Assembly: GCF_014204795.1 (NCBI RefSeq)
Contig: NZ_JACHMB010000001.1
Location: 7,452,501-7,516,500 of the forward strand
Direction of reading: 5' to 3'
Source of the DNA: Nonomuraea jabiensis
GTDB lineage: Bacteria; Actinomycetota; Actinomycetes; Streptosporangiales; Streptosporangiaceae
Length of the DNA stretch: 64,000 bases
Shown here: in pieces, positions 34,975 to 42,999 of the stretch
Layout: each line of letters begins with the position of its first letter
Numbering within the stretch: the first letter of the stretch is position 1
Program-made: the position numbers and the translations under genes
Notes under the pieces: generated by a model
The model's database searches: none
What the model was told of the DNA's origin: nothing
What the model saw: the letters and a program-made list of their open reading frames with translations, nothing else

Positions 34975-36261
34975 ATGAGCTCGGTCGTTCTCGACAAAGT
35001 GACCAAGGTGTATCCGGGCGACTACCTCGCAGTCGACCGGTTGAGCCTTCGGGCTGAGGACGGCGAGTTCCTCGTCCTCCTCGGACCCTCCGGCTGCGGC
35101 AAGTCCACGCTGCTCCGCATGATCGCGGGTCTGGAGGAGATCACCGACGGTGACCTGTGGCTGGACGGCGAGATCGCCAACCATCTGGCCCCGCGCGACC
35201 GTGACGTCGCCATGGTGTTCCAGAACGGCGCGCTGTACCCGCACCGGACGGTGCGCGGGAACATCGCCTTCCCCCTGGAGATCGCCAAGTCGGACCCGGC
35301 GATGGTGCGCGACCGGGTGACCGAGCTGTCGAAGGCCTTACACATCGACGAGACGCTGGACCGCCGGCCCGGCACGCTCTCCGGCGGCCAGCGGCAGCGC
35401 GTGGCCATGGGGCGGGCCATCGTCCGGCAGCCCAAGCTGTTCCTCATGGACGAGCCGCTGTCGAACCTGGACGCGGGCATGCGTACCGAGCTGCGCATGG
35501 AGATCTCGGCGCTGGTCAGGTCGCTCGGCGTCACCACGATCTACGTGACGCACGACCAGGTGGAGGCGCTGACGCTCGCCGACCGGATCGCCATCCTCAA
35601 CCGAGGAGTGCTCCAGGACGTCGGCACCCCCGCCCAGATTTACAACGATCCAGCCACCGCGTTCGTGGCGGCGTTCCTCAACTCCCAGCAGTTGAACCTG
35701 TTGGCGGCCACTGTCAGGACGCCGCAGAACCAGTACGTCATGCTCGACTTCGGTCCGCACCAGCTCACGATGCCGTGGAGCGATCCGAGGGCGTACGCGA
35801 TCTCCCAGCACACCGGCGGGCAGGTGCTGGTGGGCATGCGCCCGGACGGGCTGGCCCCGGTGCAGGAGTCGTACGACGGGCCGTCGTTCTTCGGGCGGGT
35901 GCGGGCGCTGGAGTACCACGGGCACGAGTGGCTGGCGTACCTGGAGTGCGGGGTGCCCGCCGTACCGGTGCCGGAGCCGCCGGACCCGCGCCAGCGCAGC
36001 AACGCGAACAAGAACGGCTCGGGGAAGCTGTCGGGGCTGGTACGGCGCATCTTCTCCTCGCCGCGGGACGAGGAGCACCAGGAGCAGGAGCAGGTCGGCC
36101 AGCACCCGAACAGCGGCATCCACCGCCGCTCGGACCTGATCGTCCGCCTGGGCAACCGCCCCGTCTGGCGCACGGGCGACGCCGCCAAGGTCGCGATCGA
36201 CCTCTCCCGCATCATGATCTTCACCCTCGACGGCGCCCGCATCGACCCCCCGCGCCGGTAA
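34975..36261 (+). CDS. msiK: MsiK/UgpC-type shared ABC sugar transporter ATPase
   Basis: 428 residues. The nucleotide-binding domain has Walker A GPSGCGKST (37-45), Q-loop (VFQNG), signature LSGGQ (135-139), Walker B LFLMDEP and the switch His193. A C-terminal TOBE/OB regulatory domain (from about 240) marks the MalK/MsiK/UgpC class. It contains an unusual insert at about 331-386 rich in Pro, Lys, Glu and Gln (RSNANKNGSGK, DEEHQEQEQ). No permease genes adjoin it. In Streptomyces, MsiK energises several sugar transporters that lack their own ATPase, exactly the situation of malEFG at 15-19 kb. Leu122 is a TTA codon (35338-35340), suggesting bldA dependence. Confidence 0.9.
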   Translation: MSSVVLDKVTKVYPGDYLAVDRLSLRAEDGEFLVLLGPSGCGKSTLLRMIAGLEEITDGDLWLDGEIANHLAPRDRDVAMVFQNGALYPHRTVRGNIAFPLEIAKSDPAMVRDRVTELSKALHIDETLDRRPGTLSGGQRQRVAMGRAIVRQPKLFLMDEPLSNLDAGMRTELRMEISALVRSLGVTTIYVTHDQVEALTLADRIAILNRGVLQDVGTPAQIYNDPATAFVAAFLNSQQLNLLAATVRTPQNQYVMLDFGPHQLTMPWSDPRAYAISQHTGGQVLVGMRPDGLAPVQESYDGPSFFGRVRALEYHGHEWLAYLECGVPAVPVPEPPDPRQRSNANKNGSGKLSGLVRRIFSSPRDEEHQEQEQVGQHPNSGIHRRSDLIVRLGNRPVWRTGDAAKVAIDLSRIMIFTLDGARIDPPRR

Positions 36262-36454
36262 CTCTCTCTTCGCGCCGACCGCTTTTTCTTTCTTTTACGG
36301 CGGAGCACGGGCGGCGCCACCCGCCGCACGGGGCTGGTGGCCTCCAGGGTGACGCCCGCTGACCCGCACGTGGCCGGCCGCCGTCACGGCGCACGCATCC
36401 TCCGCGCATTCCGTTGACCAGGGCATGCGCCCCGCCCTGAGCCCGGCGTGCTGT

Positions 36455-37171
36455 TCACCGCTGGAGGGTCTGGCTGCGTTCGATGAGGTCCAGCATTGAC
36501 TGCTGGATCTGGCGCAGGAAGACGAGGGACTCCTCGGCGGCGGCGGCGATGGCCGCGTCGCTGGGGGCGACCGGGGGTTCGAGCAGCCGGGCCACGGTGT
36601 CGGCGAGGACCTGGTCGGGGTCGACGCCGAGGGCGGCGGTGGCCGGGTCGGACAGGGTGGCGCCGAACCCGGTGAGCACGGCGTGCACGGCGTAGGTCAG
36701 CTCGGGCAGGGGACGGTCCTGGCGGATCAGCCCGTGGCGGTGATGGATCGGCATGCCCGTCTCGCACAGGGCGCTGGGCGTGGTGCGGGCGAACAGCTCG
36801 CGGTCGCCGGCCTGCTGGGTGAGCAGCCGCAGCAGGTCGGCGTCGCCGCTCTGGACCCGGCGGGCCAGCGGGAACTTCAGCCCGGTGCGGACCAGCAGCG
36901 GGGCCAGGCGGTGCGGCAGCACGGTGGCGGGGTCGGCGCTGACGCGGGTGGTGACCTCGTCCAGGAAGGCCAGCAGTTCGCGGGCGAACAGCCCGAGGAT
37001 GAGGTCCTCCTTGGCGGGCCAGTACAGGTAGACGGTGCCCTTGCCGACCCCCGCCGCGCGGGCGATCTCGCTGACCGTGACCTTGTGCACGCCGTGATCG
37101 AGCACCAGCTCCCGCGCGCTGTCCAGGATGCGGGCGGCTTTGCGCGAGTGTTGCTCGATCAGCTGGCTCAC
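36455..37171 (-). CDS. TetR/AcrR regulator of the monooxygenase/azoreductase locus
   Basis: 238 residues, GTG start with AGAGGA upstream. HTH: ARELVLDHGVHKVTVSEIARAAG then VGKGTVYLYWPAKEDL. The ligand domain is unusually long for TetR, with an Ala-rich C-terminal helix (SDAAIAAAAEESLVFLRQIQ). It is 34 bases downstream of the FAD monooxygenase and co-transcribed. It probably binds the CGGAC-type or ACTGACCG dyads between the monooxygenase and azoreductase starts and responds to a quinone, dye or aromatic antibiotic. Confidence 0.93.
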   Translation of the reverse strand: MSQLIEQHSRKAARILDSARELVLDHGVHKVTVSEIARAAGVGKGTVYLYWPAKEDLILGLFARELLAFLDEVTTRVSADPATVLPHRLAPLLVRTGLKFPLARRVQSGDADLLRLLTQQAGDRELFARTTPSALCETGMPIHHRHGLIRQDRPLPELTYAVHAVLTGFGATLSDPATAALGVDPDQVLADTVARLLEPPVAPSDAAIAAAAEESLVFLRQIQQSMLDLIERSQTLQR

Positions 37172-37205
37172 GTGGGCTGTCCTCTTCTTTCGTGCTGGAG
37201 TCGGG

Positions 37206-38414
37206 TCACACAGCGGCGACGTCGAAGGTCTTGTTCCTCATGTCCGGACCGTTCATTATCTTGCCCATGGCCGGCCCGATGACCGGCGTGCGCATGAGGC
37301 GCAGCATCGCGCCGCGCATGATCTGTTCCTTGCGGTCTTGGGGCGTGAAGATCCTGCGCATGATCAGCGCGCTGTCCTGCTCGGTCTGGATGAAGGGCCG
37401 CATCCGGGCCTCCCAGGCCCGCAGCGCGCCCGGCAGGTCGCCGGGATGGCGCTGGAGCATGGTGCCCAGCAGCTCGCCTCCGGCGATGCCGCTGGACGCG
37501 CCCATGCCCGCGTACAAGGTCACGCACCAGGCGGCGTCGCCGACCAGGACCACCCGGCCCTGGTGCCAGCGTGGCATCTTGACCTGGTTCACCGAGTCGA
37601 ACAGGAAGTCCGGCGCCTGCTCGAACGCCGTGAGCAGCCTCTCCAGGAGCGGCCCGGTGGGCTGCGGTCCGAACGCGGCGCGGATGGACTCGATCGGCGG
37701 GCGGGCGAACTCGGCGTCGATGTCGTCGCTCCGATAGGAGAACAGCAGGCCCGGCGGGTGGTCGGAGAAGGGGAAGATCCATGCTGAGCGTCCCGGCTCG
37801 GCCAGCGTCAGGCCCTGGTCCTGGCCGATACCCTCGATCGGCCGGTCCAGGACGGTGGCGCCGATCATGTAGTTCAGCGGACGCAGGTACTCCTCGGGGC
37901 CGAAGGCCAGCCCGCGCACGGTCGAGCGCATCCCGTCGGCGCCCACCACCAGGTCGAAGCGCTCGGTGACGGTGGCGCCGGAGGCGGTGTCGCGCAGGGT
38001 GACCTCCGCCGCGGAGTCGTCCTGAGTGATGCGGGTGGGGACGGTGGAATAGCGGATCTCCACATCCGCCGGCAGCGCGGCGAACAGCGCCCGCTCGACG
38101 TCGCCGCGCAGCACCACCCGTGGCTTGCCGGGCAGGTTGGCCAGGCTCATGCCGGCGGTCTGGCGCCCGGCCCGGTTCACCTCGTAGGGGGGCGGCTGCG
38201 GGGTGCGGTCGCCGATCGCCTCCAGCACGCCCAGCCGCTGCGCGGAGGCGAGTCCGGTGCCGAACAGCAGGATGAAGTACCCGCCCGAGCGGCGTGCCGG
38301 GGCCCGCTCCACCAGCACCGGCTCCCAGCCGACCTGCCGGAGCCGCAGCGCGGTGGCGATGCCCGCGATCCCGAGCCCCACCACCAGCGCGCGGCCGTGC
38401 CCGACGTCCTTCAT
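37206..38414 (-). CDS. FAD-dependent aromatic monooxygenase (PHBH-like)
   Basis: 402 residues, ATG after GAGAGGAG. Class A flavoprotein hydroxylase: dinucleotide motif VVGLGIAGIATALRLRQVGW, the DG motif region LVVGADGMRSTVRGL and the FAD ribityl motif RVVLVGDAAWCVTLYAGMGAS. Uses NAD(P)H and O2 to hydroxylate or epoxidise aromatics; similar proteins inactivate tetracyclines, rifamycin or other polyketides. The TetR partner and divergent azoreductase suggest a xenobiotic or redox-cycler defence unit. Substrate not determined. Confidence 0.92.
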   Translation of the reverse strand: MKDVGHGRALVVGLGIAGIATALRLRQVGWEPVLVERAPARRSGGYFILLFGTGLASAQRLGVLEAIGDRTPQPPPYEVNRAGRQTAGMSLANLPGKPRVVLRGDVERALFAALPADVEIRYSTVPTRITQDDSAAEVTLRDTASGATVTERFDLVVGADGMRSTVRGLAFGPEEYLRPLNYMIGATVLDRPIEGIGQDQGLTLAEPGRSAWIFPFSDHPPGLLFSYRSDDIDAEFARPPIESIRAAFGPQPTGPLLERLLTAFEQAPDFLFDSVNQVKMPRWHQGRVVLVGDAAWCVTLYAGMGASSGIAGGELLGTMLQRHPGDLPGALRAWEARMRPFIQTEQDSALIMRRIFTPQDRKEQIMRGAMLRLMRTPVIGPAMGKIMNGPDMRNKTFDVAAV

Positions 38415-38456
38415 GCCGACTCCTCTCTGTCGTGTTGATACGACCCTAGTCGACAA

Positions 38457-38484
38457 ACTGACCGGATTGGTCCTATCGGTCAGT
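38457..38484. promoter_or_regulatory. Dyad ACTGACCG / CGGTCAGT
   Basis: Exact eight-base arms (38457-38464, 38477-38484) around a 12-base centre. It overlaps the likely -35 region of the monooxygenase-tetR transcript and is a candidate autoregulatory TetR operator. Confidence 0.65.
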
Positions 38485-38495
38485 GCTTCGCGCGC

Positions 38496-38524
38496 TTGAC
38501 TAACCGGACCACAGTCCGTATCTT
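38496..38524 (+). promoter_or_regulatory. Sigma70-type promoter of the azoreductase gene
   Basis: TTGACT (38496-38501) and TATCTT (38519-38524) are separated by exactly 17 bases. The spacer is almost filled by operator copy 1, which explains how a repressor would block it. Predicted transcription start is around 38531. Confidence 0.75.
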
Positions 38525-38550
38525 CGTTGCAGTAATCGGACCACAGTCCG
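38505..38550. promoter_or_regulatory. Tandem identical operators CGGACCACAGTCCG
   Basis: The same 14-base imperfect palindrome (CGGAC-N4-GTCCG) occurs at 38505-38518 and 38537-38550. The 32-base offset is three helical turns, so two repressor dimers would sit on one face of the DNA. Copy 1 lies in the promoter spacer, copy 2 runs up to the ribosome binding site. Confidence 0.85.
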
Positions 38551-38566
38551 GAAAGGATGGGACATC

Positions 38567-39190
38567 ATGAGCAGACTGCTGCACATCTCCGCCTCTCCCC
38601 GCGGGGAAGAGTCAATCTCGCTGGGCATCGCGCGGACGTTCGTCGAGGAGTACCGCGCCGCCCGGCCCGGTGCGACGGTCGATCACTTCGACCTGTGGGA
38701 CGGCACGCTCCCCGAGTTCGGCCCCGCCGCCGCGGGCGCGAAGATGACCGTGTTCGGCGGTGGCACGCCCGAGGGGGAGCAGGCGCAGGCGTGGGCCGCG
38801 GCCGTGCGGACGTTCGAGCGCTTCGACTCCTACGACCGATACCTCTTCAGCGTGCCGATGTGGAACGGGGGCGTGCCGTACAAGCTGAAGCAGTTCATCG
38901 ACGTGGTGAGCCAGCCGGCGATGGTCTTCGACGTGCACCCGGAGACCGGCTACCGCGCCCTGCTGACCGGCAAGCGTGCCGCCGTCGTCTACACCAGCGC
39001 CGTCTGGGGTCCCGGCCTGGGGCCGGAGTTCGGCACCGACTTCCAGTCGACGTACTTCGACGACTGGCTCCGCTGGGCCGGCATCGCCGACATCCAGGAG
39101 ATCCGCCACCACCCCACGCTGACGGGCTCGTACGAGGCCGAACGCAAGCAGGCCGACGAACGCGCCCGCCAGATCGCCAGGACGTTCTAG
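38567..39190 (+). CDS. azoR: FMN-dependent NADH azoreductase / quinone reductase
   Basis: 207 residues, flavodoxin-like fold of the AzoR/NQO family. N-terminal FMN phosphate loop LHISASPRGEESISLGIA, the isoalloxazine loop FSVPMWNGGVPYKLKQFID and a conserved YTSAVWG segment. Performs two-electron reduction of quinones or azo compounds, avoiding semiquinone radicals. Divergent from the monooxygenase, with repressor sites in its promoter; AAAGGA precedes the ATG. Confidence 0.92.
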   Translation: MSRLLHISASPRGEESISLGIARTFVEEYRAARPGATVDHFDLWDGTLPEFGPAAAGAKMTVFGGGTPEGEQAQAWAAAVRTFERFDSYDRYLFSVPMWNGGVPYKLKQFIDVVSQPAMVFDVHPETGYRALLTGKRAAVVYTSAVWGPGLGPEFGTDFQSTYFDDWLRWAGIADIQEIRHHPTLTGSYEAERKQADERARQIARTF

Positions 39191-39197
39191 TGTCGGA

Positions 39198-39827
39198 TCA
39201 TCGATCCAGGCCCGCCAGCACGGCCGGGTCGAAGGACACGGGGAAAGGCTGATCAAATGAGAGGACGTTCCCCGCCTTCCCCGCCGCGACGAGTTCGTAG
39301 CCCGGGCCACTCAGGTTGAAGACCTCGACACGGGGCGCGTCATCGCCCTGGAGTTCGACCCTGATGAAGACGGGGATGCCCGCTGCGGCGTATTTGGGAG
39401 GCTTGACCTCGTAGTCGCGCCGCCGACTCGCCTTACCCGGGCTGACGACCTCGACCACGCATACCGTGTCTGCGGCGGAGAGCATGGCGACACCAGTTAC
39501 CATCGCTTCGGCATGCCCTACCACTATGTCGGGAATGAGGCCATCCTCGCCGACTTCGAGATTGCCTGTCTCGACCACCTCGTAGTGCCGCGGGCGCGCG
39601 TCATCCAGGATGCGGACGAGACGTTTTGCCGCAAGCGCGTGGGCATAGGCGGGCATGGGGCTCACTACGAAACTCCCGTCGATCAACTCGATGCGCTCCC
39701 CGGTTTCGGGCAGCTTGAGCCAGTCCTCGACGGTGTAGTCGCCGCTGGTCGGCGGCAAGGCGAAAAGCCTGACACGCCGTGGTGGCGGATGGGCAATCAG
39801 CCAGCCTTCATCCGGCGCAGCAGTCAT
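39198..39827 (-). CDS. Uma2 family (DUF820) putative nuclease
   Basis: 209 residues. PD-(D/E)XK-like core: IELIDGSFVVSP, PDIVVGHAE, then VVEVVSPGKASRRRDYEVKPPKY, the family signature. Uma2 proteins are widespread in actinobacteria and cyanobacteria, often in many copies; their cellular role is not established. ATG 39827 is preferred because GATGAGG lies just upstream; ATG 39845 lacks a site. Stand-alone gene, convergent with the azoreductase. Confidence 0.9.
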   Translation of the reverse strand: MTAAPDEGWLIAHPPPRRVRLFALPPTSGDYTVEDWLKLPETGERIELIDGSFVVSPMPAYAHALAAKRLVRILDDARPRHYEVVETGNLEVGEDGLIPDIVVGHAEAMVTGVAMLSAADTVCVVEVVSPGKASRRRDYEVKPPKYAAAGIPVFIRVELQGDDAPRVEVFNLSGPGYELVAAGKAGNVLSFDQPFPVSFDPAVLAGLDR

Positions 39828-39908
39828 CGCCTCATCACCTTCCATGGATTCGAGTCTTGCACGCACGACGACACAGAGCCAAGTGTATTCGTGCGAGCAC
39901 GTCGAGTG

Positions 39909-39945
39909 ACGGGATCACGTTACCGCCCCTTTACCGATCCCGTCA
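39909..39945. terminator. Inverted repeat GACGGGATC / GATCCCGTC
   Basis: Exact nine-base arms (39909-39917, 39937-39945) with a 19-base loop containing TTACC twice. It lies 18 bases beyond the stop of the minus-strand gene at 39963 and upstream of the Uma2 gene, so it fits a terminator for the former or an operator for the latter. Confidence 0.45.
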
Positions 39946-39962
39946 GGCGTCCGCCGGAGATC

Positions 39963-41153
39963 TCAGGAGGCGCAGGTCCAGCGGGGCCCGTCAGGGGTGT
40001 CCTCCACGAGGATGCCGCCCTCCTGCATCGCCCCCCGCACCGCGTCCGCCACGTCGTACCGGCCCTCCTCGCGCAGCCGCGAGCGGAGCACCAGCAGGCG
40101 CTCCACCAGGGCGGGCAGGCTCTGCGAGCGGAGGTGGGCGGTCGAGGCGAGCTCGCCGAGGCGGGCGATGAGCAGCCGCATCAGCTCTCTGGCCTGGTCG
40201 ACCCCGCCGGCGTCCTCCTCCGTGTCGGCCGCCCACTTGACGATCTCGGCCTCCAGGTCGAGCACCGTCTGGGCCGCCGCCACCAGGTCCGGCCGGGCCA
40301 CCGCCGCCTTGAACAGCTCCTCGCACGTGTGGATCGTCTCCTCCAGCGTCACCTCGGCGGGAGCGGGGGCCGCCGGGGGTGGCGGGGTGACGGGGCCCGT
40401 GCCGGGGCCGCCCTCGGCCAGGCGGCGCAGCTCGGCCAGGTCGGTGTGGGTGCCCGTGGGCAGGACCGTCGCCGAGCCGGGCCGGCGGACGGTCAGGCCG
40501 CCCCGGCCCGCCACCCGCACCGACTCGGTCTCGAGGTCGATCACCAGGGCGGTGTGCTCGTCGAGGCCCAGGACGGCGGTGCCGGGCGGCAGCTCGCGTT
40601 CCATGCGGGACAGCCGGCGCTCGCCCAGATAGCAGTAGCGGGTGTCGTGGGTGCCGCCCTCGGCGTTGTCGAAATGGGGGATCAGCACGGCCCGCAGCCC
40701 GAGCGGCTCCAGCAGGTCGACGCCCTCGCGCCAATGGGGATCCGCGCCCACCTTGTAGATCTCGTAGACCGGCACGGTGGCCAGGCCCGCCGTGCAGGCG
40801 GCGGCCGAGGCCAGCACCGTCACCCCCGCGCGTGCGCGGATCCGGGCACGCAGGTCGCCGGCCACGCCCGAGTCGGCCCACCGGTCGAGCGCGTACGTCG
40901 GGCTGCCGGGACCCGAGAAGACCCAGTCGGCGCCCGTGATCCCGGCCGCCACCTCGACCTCCAGGCCGACGCTGCGCGCGAAGTAGCGGCGGGCGCGGGC
41001 GGAGATGTCGGCGGAGTTTTCCTGGAAGGCGTAAGGAGTGTCGAGCAGCACGGCCCGCGCTCCGGCACGCAGCGAACGCGCCGCCGCGCGGTGGATCTCG
41101 ACCATGGTCGGGCTCGTCTCGCCCGACCCCATCAACACCAGCAAACCCGGCAT
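39963..41153 (-). CDS. S51/GATase-like domain fused to a CysS-type C-terminal domain
   Basis: 396 residues. The first 225 resemble a peptidase S51 / class I amidotransferase-like Rossmann domain (LLVLMGSGETSPTM, FSGPGSPTYALDRW, VLGLDEHTALVIDL), but the usual GxSAG nucleophile elbow reads ASAAACTAG, so protease activity is doubtful. After a Pro-rich linker (about 258-272), residues 275-396 match the helical anticodon-side tail of cysteinyl-tRNA synthetases: LARPDLVAAAQ-type helices and a final GRYDVADAVRGAMQEGG then ILVEDTPDGPRW. I recall similar proteins named CysS/YqeB C-terminal domain proteins. Function unknown; a link to tRNA-Cys or cysteine/cysteinyl conjugates is speculation. Confidence 0.7.
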   Translation of the reverse strand: MPGLLVLMGSGETSPTMVEIHRAAARSLRAGARAVLLDTPYAFQENSADISARARRYFARSVGLEVEVAAGITGADWVFSGPGSPTYALDRWADSGVAGDLRARIRARAGVTVLASAAACTAGLATVPVYEIYKVGADPHWREGVDLLEPLGLRAVLIPHFDNAEGGTHDTRYCYLGERRLSRMERELPPGTAVLGLDEHTALVIDLETESVRVAGRGGLTVRRPGSATVLPTGTHTDLAELRRLAEGGPGTGPVTPPPPAAPAPAEVTLEETIHTCEELFKAAVARPDLVAAAQTVLDLEAEIVKWAADTEEDAGGVDQARELMRLLIARLGELASTAHLRSQSLPALVERLLVLRSRLREEGRYDVADAVRGAMQEGGILVEDTPDGPRWTCAS

Positions 41154-41287
41154 GACTGTCGGCCCCTCTCTCGCATGCCATCGACTACATCCGGGCCCGC
41201 CACGGCTTTCAAGAGCGTTGCGACAATGCGTTTGGGACGTACTTGCATATGATTGGCAGTAAGTTGGTGGCGGTGACGGGAAGACAC

Positions 41288-41728
41288 GTGATCCTGGTTG
41301 AGACGCTCATGCTACGGGTGGGCACCGACAATCGGTGGTCCTACCGGCACGCCCTCACCCGGCCGGGGCGAGGGGAAAGCCCCGACGAGGCGGCCCGCCG
41401 GCTCGGCGGGGTCGAGGCCCGGGATCCCGGGACCGTCGTGCACTCCACGAGCTGGCGATACGAGCCCGACAGCGGGGTCGTCCTGACCTATGCGGTCTGC
41501 CCGGACCCGGCGCCGTGGCTGCCCGCGGTCGAGCTGCCCGAGCTGGAGATCGCCAGGGGCGAGGCGCCCGCGACCCCGTCACCTGAGCGCGTCGCCCTGC
41601 CCAACGTGGTCGCGCACGCGGTGCGGCACCTGGGCTTCCTCATGGCCGAGGACCCCGTCGTGGCGCGCGTCCTGTCCGGCCACCCCGCGATCGCCCTCGC
41701 CCTGGAGCCGGCGGGGGCGCCCGCCTGA
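41288..41728 (+). CDS. Hypothetical protein, Nudix-like pattern
   Basis: 146 residues from GTG 41288, which has GGGAAG upstream. A longer in-frame start at 41243-41249 would place a TATGAT promoter element (41248-41253) inside the gene, so the shorter form is preferred. The order (ILVETLMLRVG, RHALTRPGRGESPDEAARRLGG, SWRYEPDSGVVLTYAV) is reminiscent of a degenerate Nudix fold, but the GX5EX7REUXEE box is missing. The C-terminal helices (NVVAHAVRHLGFLMAEDPVV) are conserved-looking. Function unknown. Its 3' 150 bases are antisense to the acyltransferase gene. Confidence 0.55.
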   Translation: MILVETLMLRVGTDNRWSYRHALTRPGRGESPDEAARRLGGVEARDPGTVVHSTSWRYEPDSGVVLTYAVCPDPAPWLPAVELPELEIARGEAPATPSPERVALPNVVAHAVRHLGFLMAEDPVVARVLSGHPAIALALEPAGAPA

Positions 41729-42892
41729 CAGGCGGCGGCCCAGCGCCTGCATGGGCCGTTCGACGTATCTGTAGGAGAGCGCGCTGACGGCCAGCACCAC
41801 GGCCAGGGCCAGCGCCGCCATCGCGAGCTGGTACGCCGGTTCCGCCCACCGCAGGTCACCGGTGATCGCCACGAAATACTTCAGCAGCGGGTGATGCACC
41901 AGGTAGAGGGAGTAACTGATCAGCCCGAGCCAGGTCAGCACCCTGGGCAGCCGCCGCCCCCGCAGCGCCATCCCCACCGCGAACGTGGCCGCGGCCAGCG
42001 CGAGCGTCGTCAGCCACACGTCGGCCCGCACCCACCACCAGCCGCCCTGAACGGCCCACAGCGGCGCGACCCCCACCAGCGCCGCGGCCACCGCCACCGG
42101 CCACAACCGCCCGCGGCCCCGCTCCCACCGGTGGATGGCCGTCCCCGCGAACATCACCGCCAGCACCGCCACCGCCAGCCACGGCACCCGGCTGCTCAGC
42201 GGCAGCAGCGCCAGCGCCATCAGCCCCAGCACGCAGGCCGCGGCCGTGCGCAGGCGCCCCCAAACGACGCAGGCCAGCCCGGCCACGAACACCGCGGCGG
42301 AGACGTAGGCGGGCCACCCGCCCACCAGCACCGCCCCCGACGCCGTCAGCCCCACCACCACGGCCCCCGCCGCGAACGACACCGACAGCAGCCCGCTCCG
42401 CCCGTGCCCCCCGATCAGGAACAGCGCGGTGACCAGGAGATAGAAGACCATCTCGTACGACAGCGTCCACATCGTGTCGGCCACGCCGCCCACGTTCACG
42501 ACGTCGAGCAGCATGGTCGCGTGCGCCGCCACCGCGCCGGCGTCCCTGGGCACCTCCGGCCGCACCGGCACCCACCAGGACAGGGCCAGCACGAGAACGA
42601 TCACGCCGAGGTAGAGGGGATAGAGCCGGAAGAACCTGCTGATCCAGAACTTGCGCACGTCGCCGTGGCGTTCCAGGGAGGTGGGGATGATGTAGCCGCT
42701 GACCAGGAAGAACACGAAGATGCCGTAGATGCCGAGGCTGAACCAGTACGGCCTGAGCTGGGGCAGGAACCACGGCAGCAGGTGCTCGGCCACCACGGCC
42801 AGCGCGCCGATCCCCCGGAGCGCGTCCAGCCACGCGAGCCTGGCGGCGGCGGGGACAGGAGCGGTCACGGGCTGGGCGGCGGCGGCGGACAC
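41579..42892 (-). CDS. Acyltransferase 3 (OafA/YrhL-like) membrane protein
   Basis: About 437 residues with ten predicted membrane helices. Family opening WLDALRGIGALAVVAEHL contains the catalytic-type His of the R/H-x10-H motif, followed by FFLVSGYIIPTSLERHG and RFFRLYPLYL. These proteins transfer acetyl or other acyl groups to sugars or secondary metabolites on the membrane. The last 45 residues (after GRRLSGGRPRR) are coded opposite the gene at 41288 and look like run-through rather than conserved sequence. GTG 42892 follows TTGAGG; TTG 42901 is also possible. No operon partner. Confidence 0.88.
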   Translation of the reverse strand: MSAAAAQPVTAPVPAAARLAWLDALRGIGALAVVAEHLLPWFLPQLRPYWFSLGIYGIFVFFLVSGYIIPTSLERHGDVRKFWISRFFRLYPLYLGVIVLVLALSWWVPVRPEVPRDAGAVAAHATMLLDVVNVGGVADTMWTLSYEMVFYLLVTALFLIGGHGRSGLLSVSFAAGAVVVGLTASGAVLVGGWPAYVSAAVFVAGLACVVWGRLRTAAACVLGLMALALLPLSSRVPWLAVAVLAVMFAGTAIHRWERGRGRLWPVAVAAALVGVAPLWAVQGGWWWVRADVWLTTLALAAATFAVGMALRGRRLPRVLTWLGLISYSLYLVHHPLLKYFVAITGDLRWAEPAYQLAMAALALAVVLAVSALSYRYVERPMQALGRRLSGGRPRRLQGEGDRGVAGQDARHDGVLGHEEAQVPHRVRDHVGQGDALR

Positions 42893-42999
42893 TCGCCTCA
42901 ACCTACCCGCGAAGGCTGAAGAGATGCTGGCACCGGAGAACGTCGTGCTCGGGCATCACCGATACGCTGGTGATCCCGTGGCGAGAAGGAGGCCCCAGC

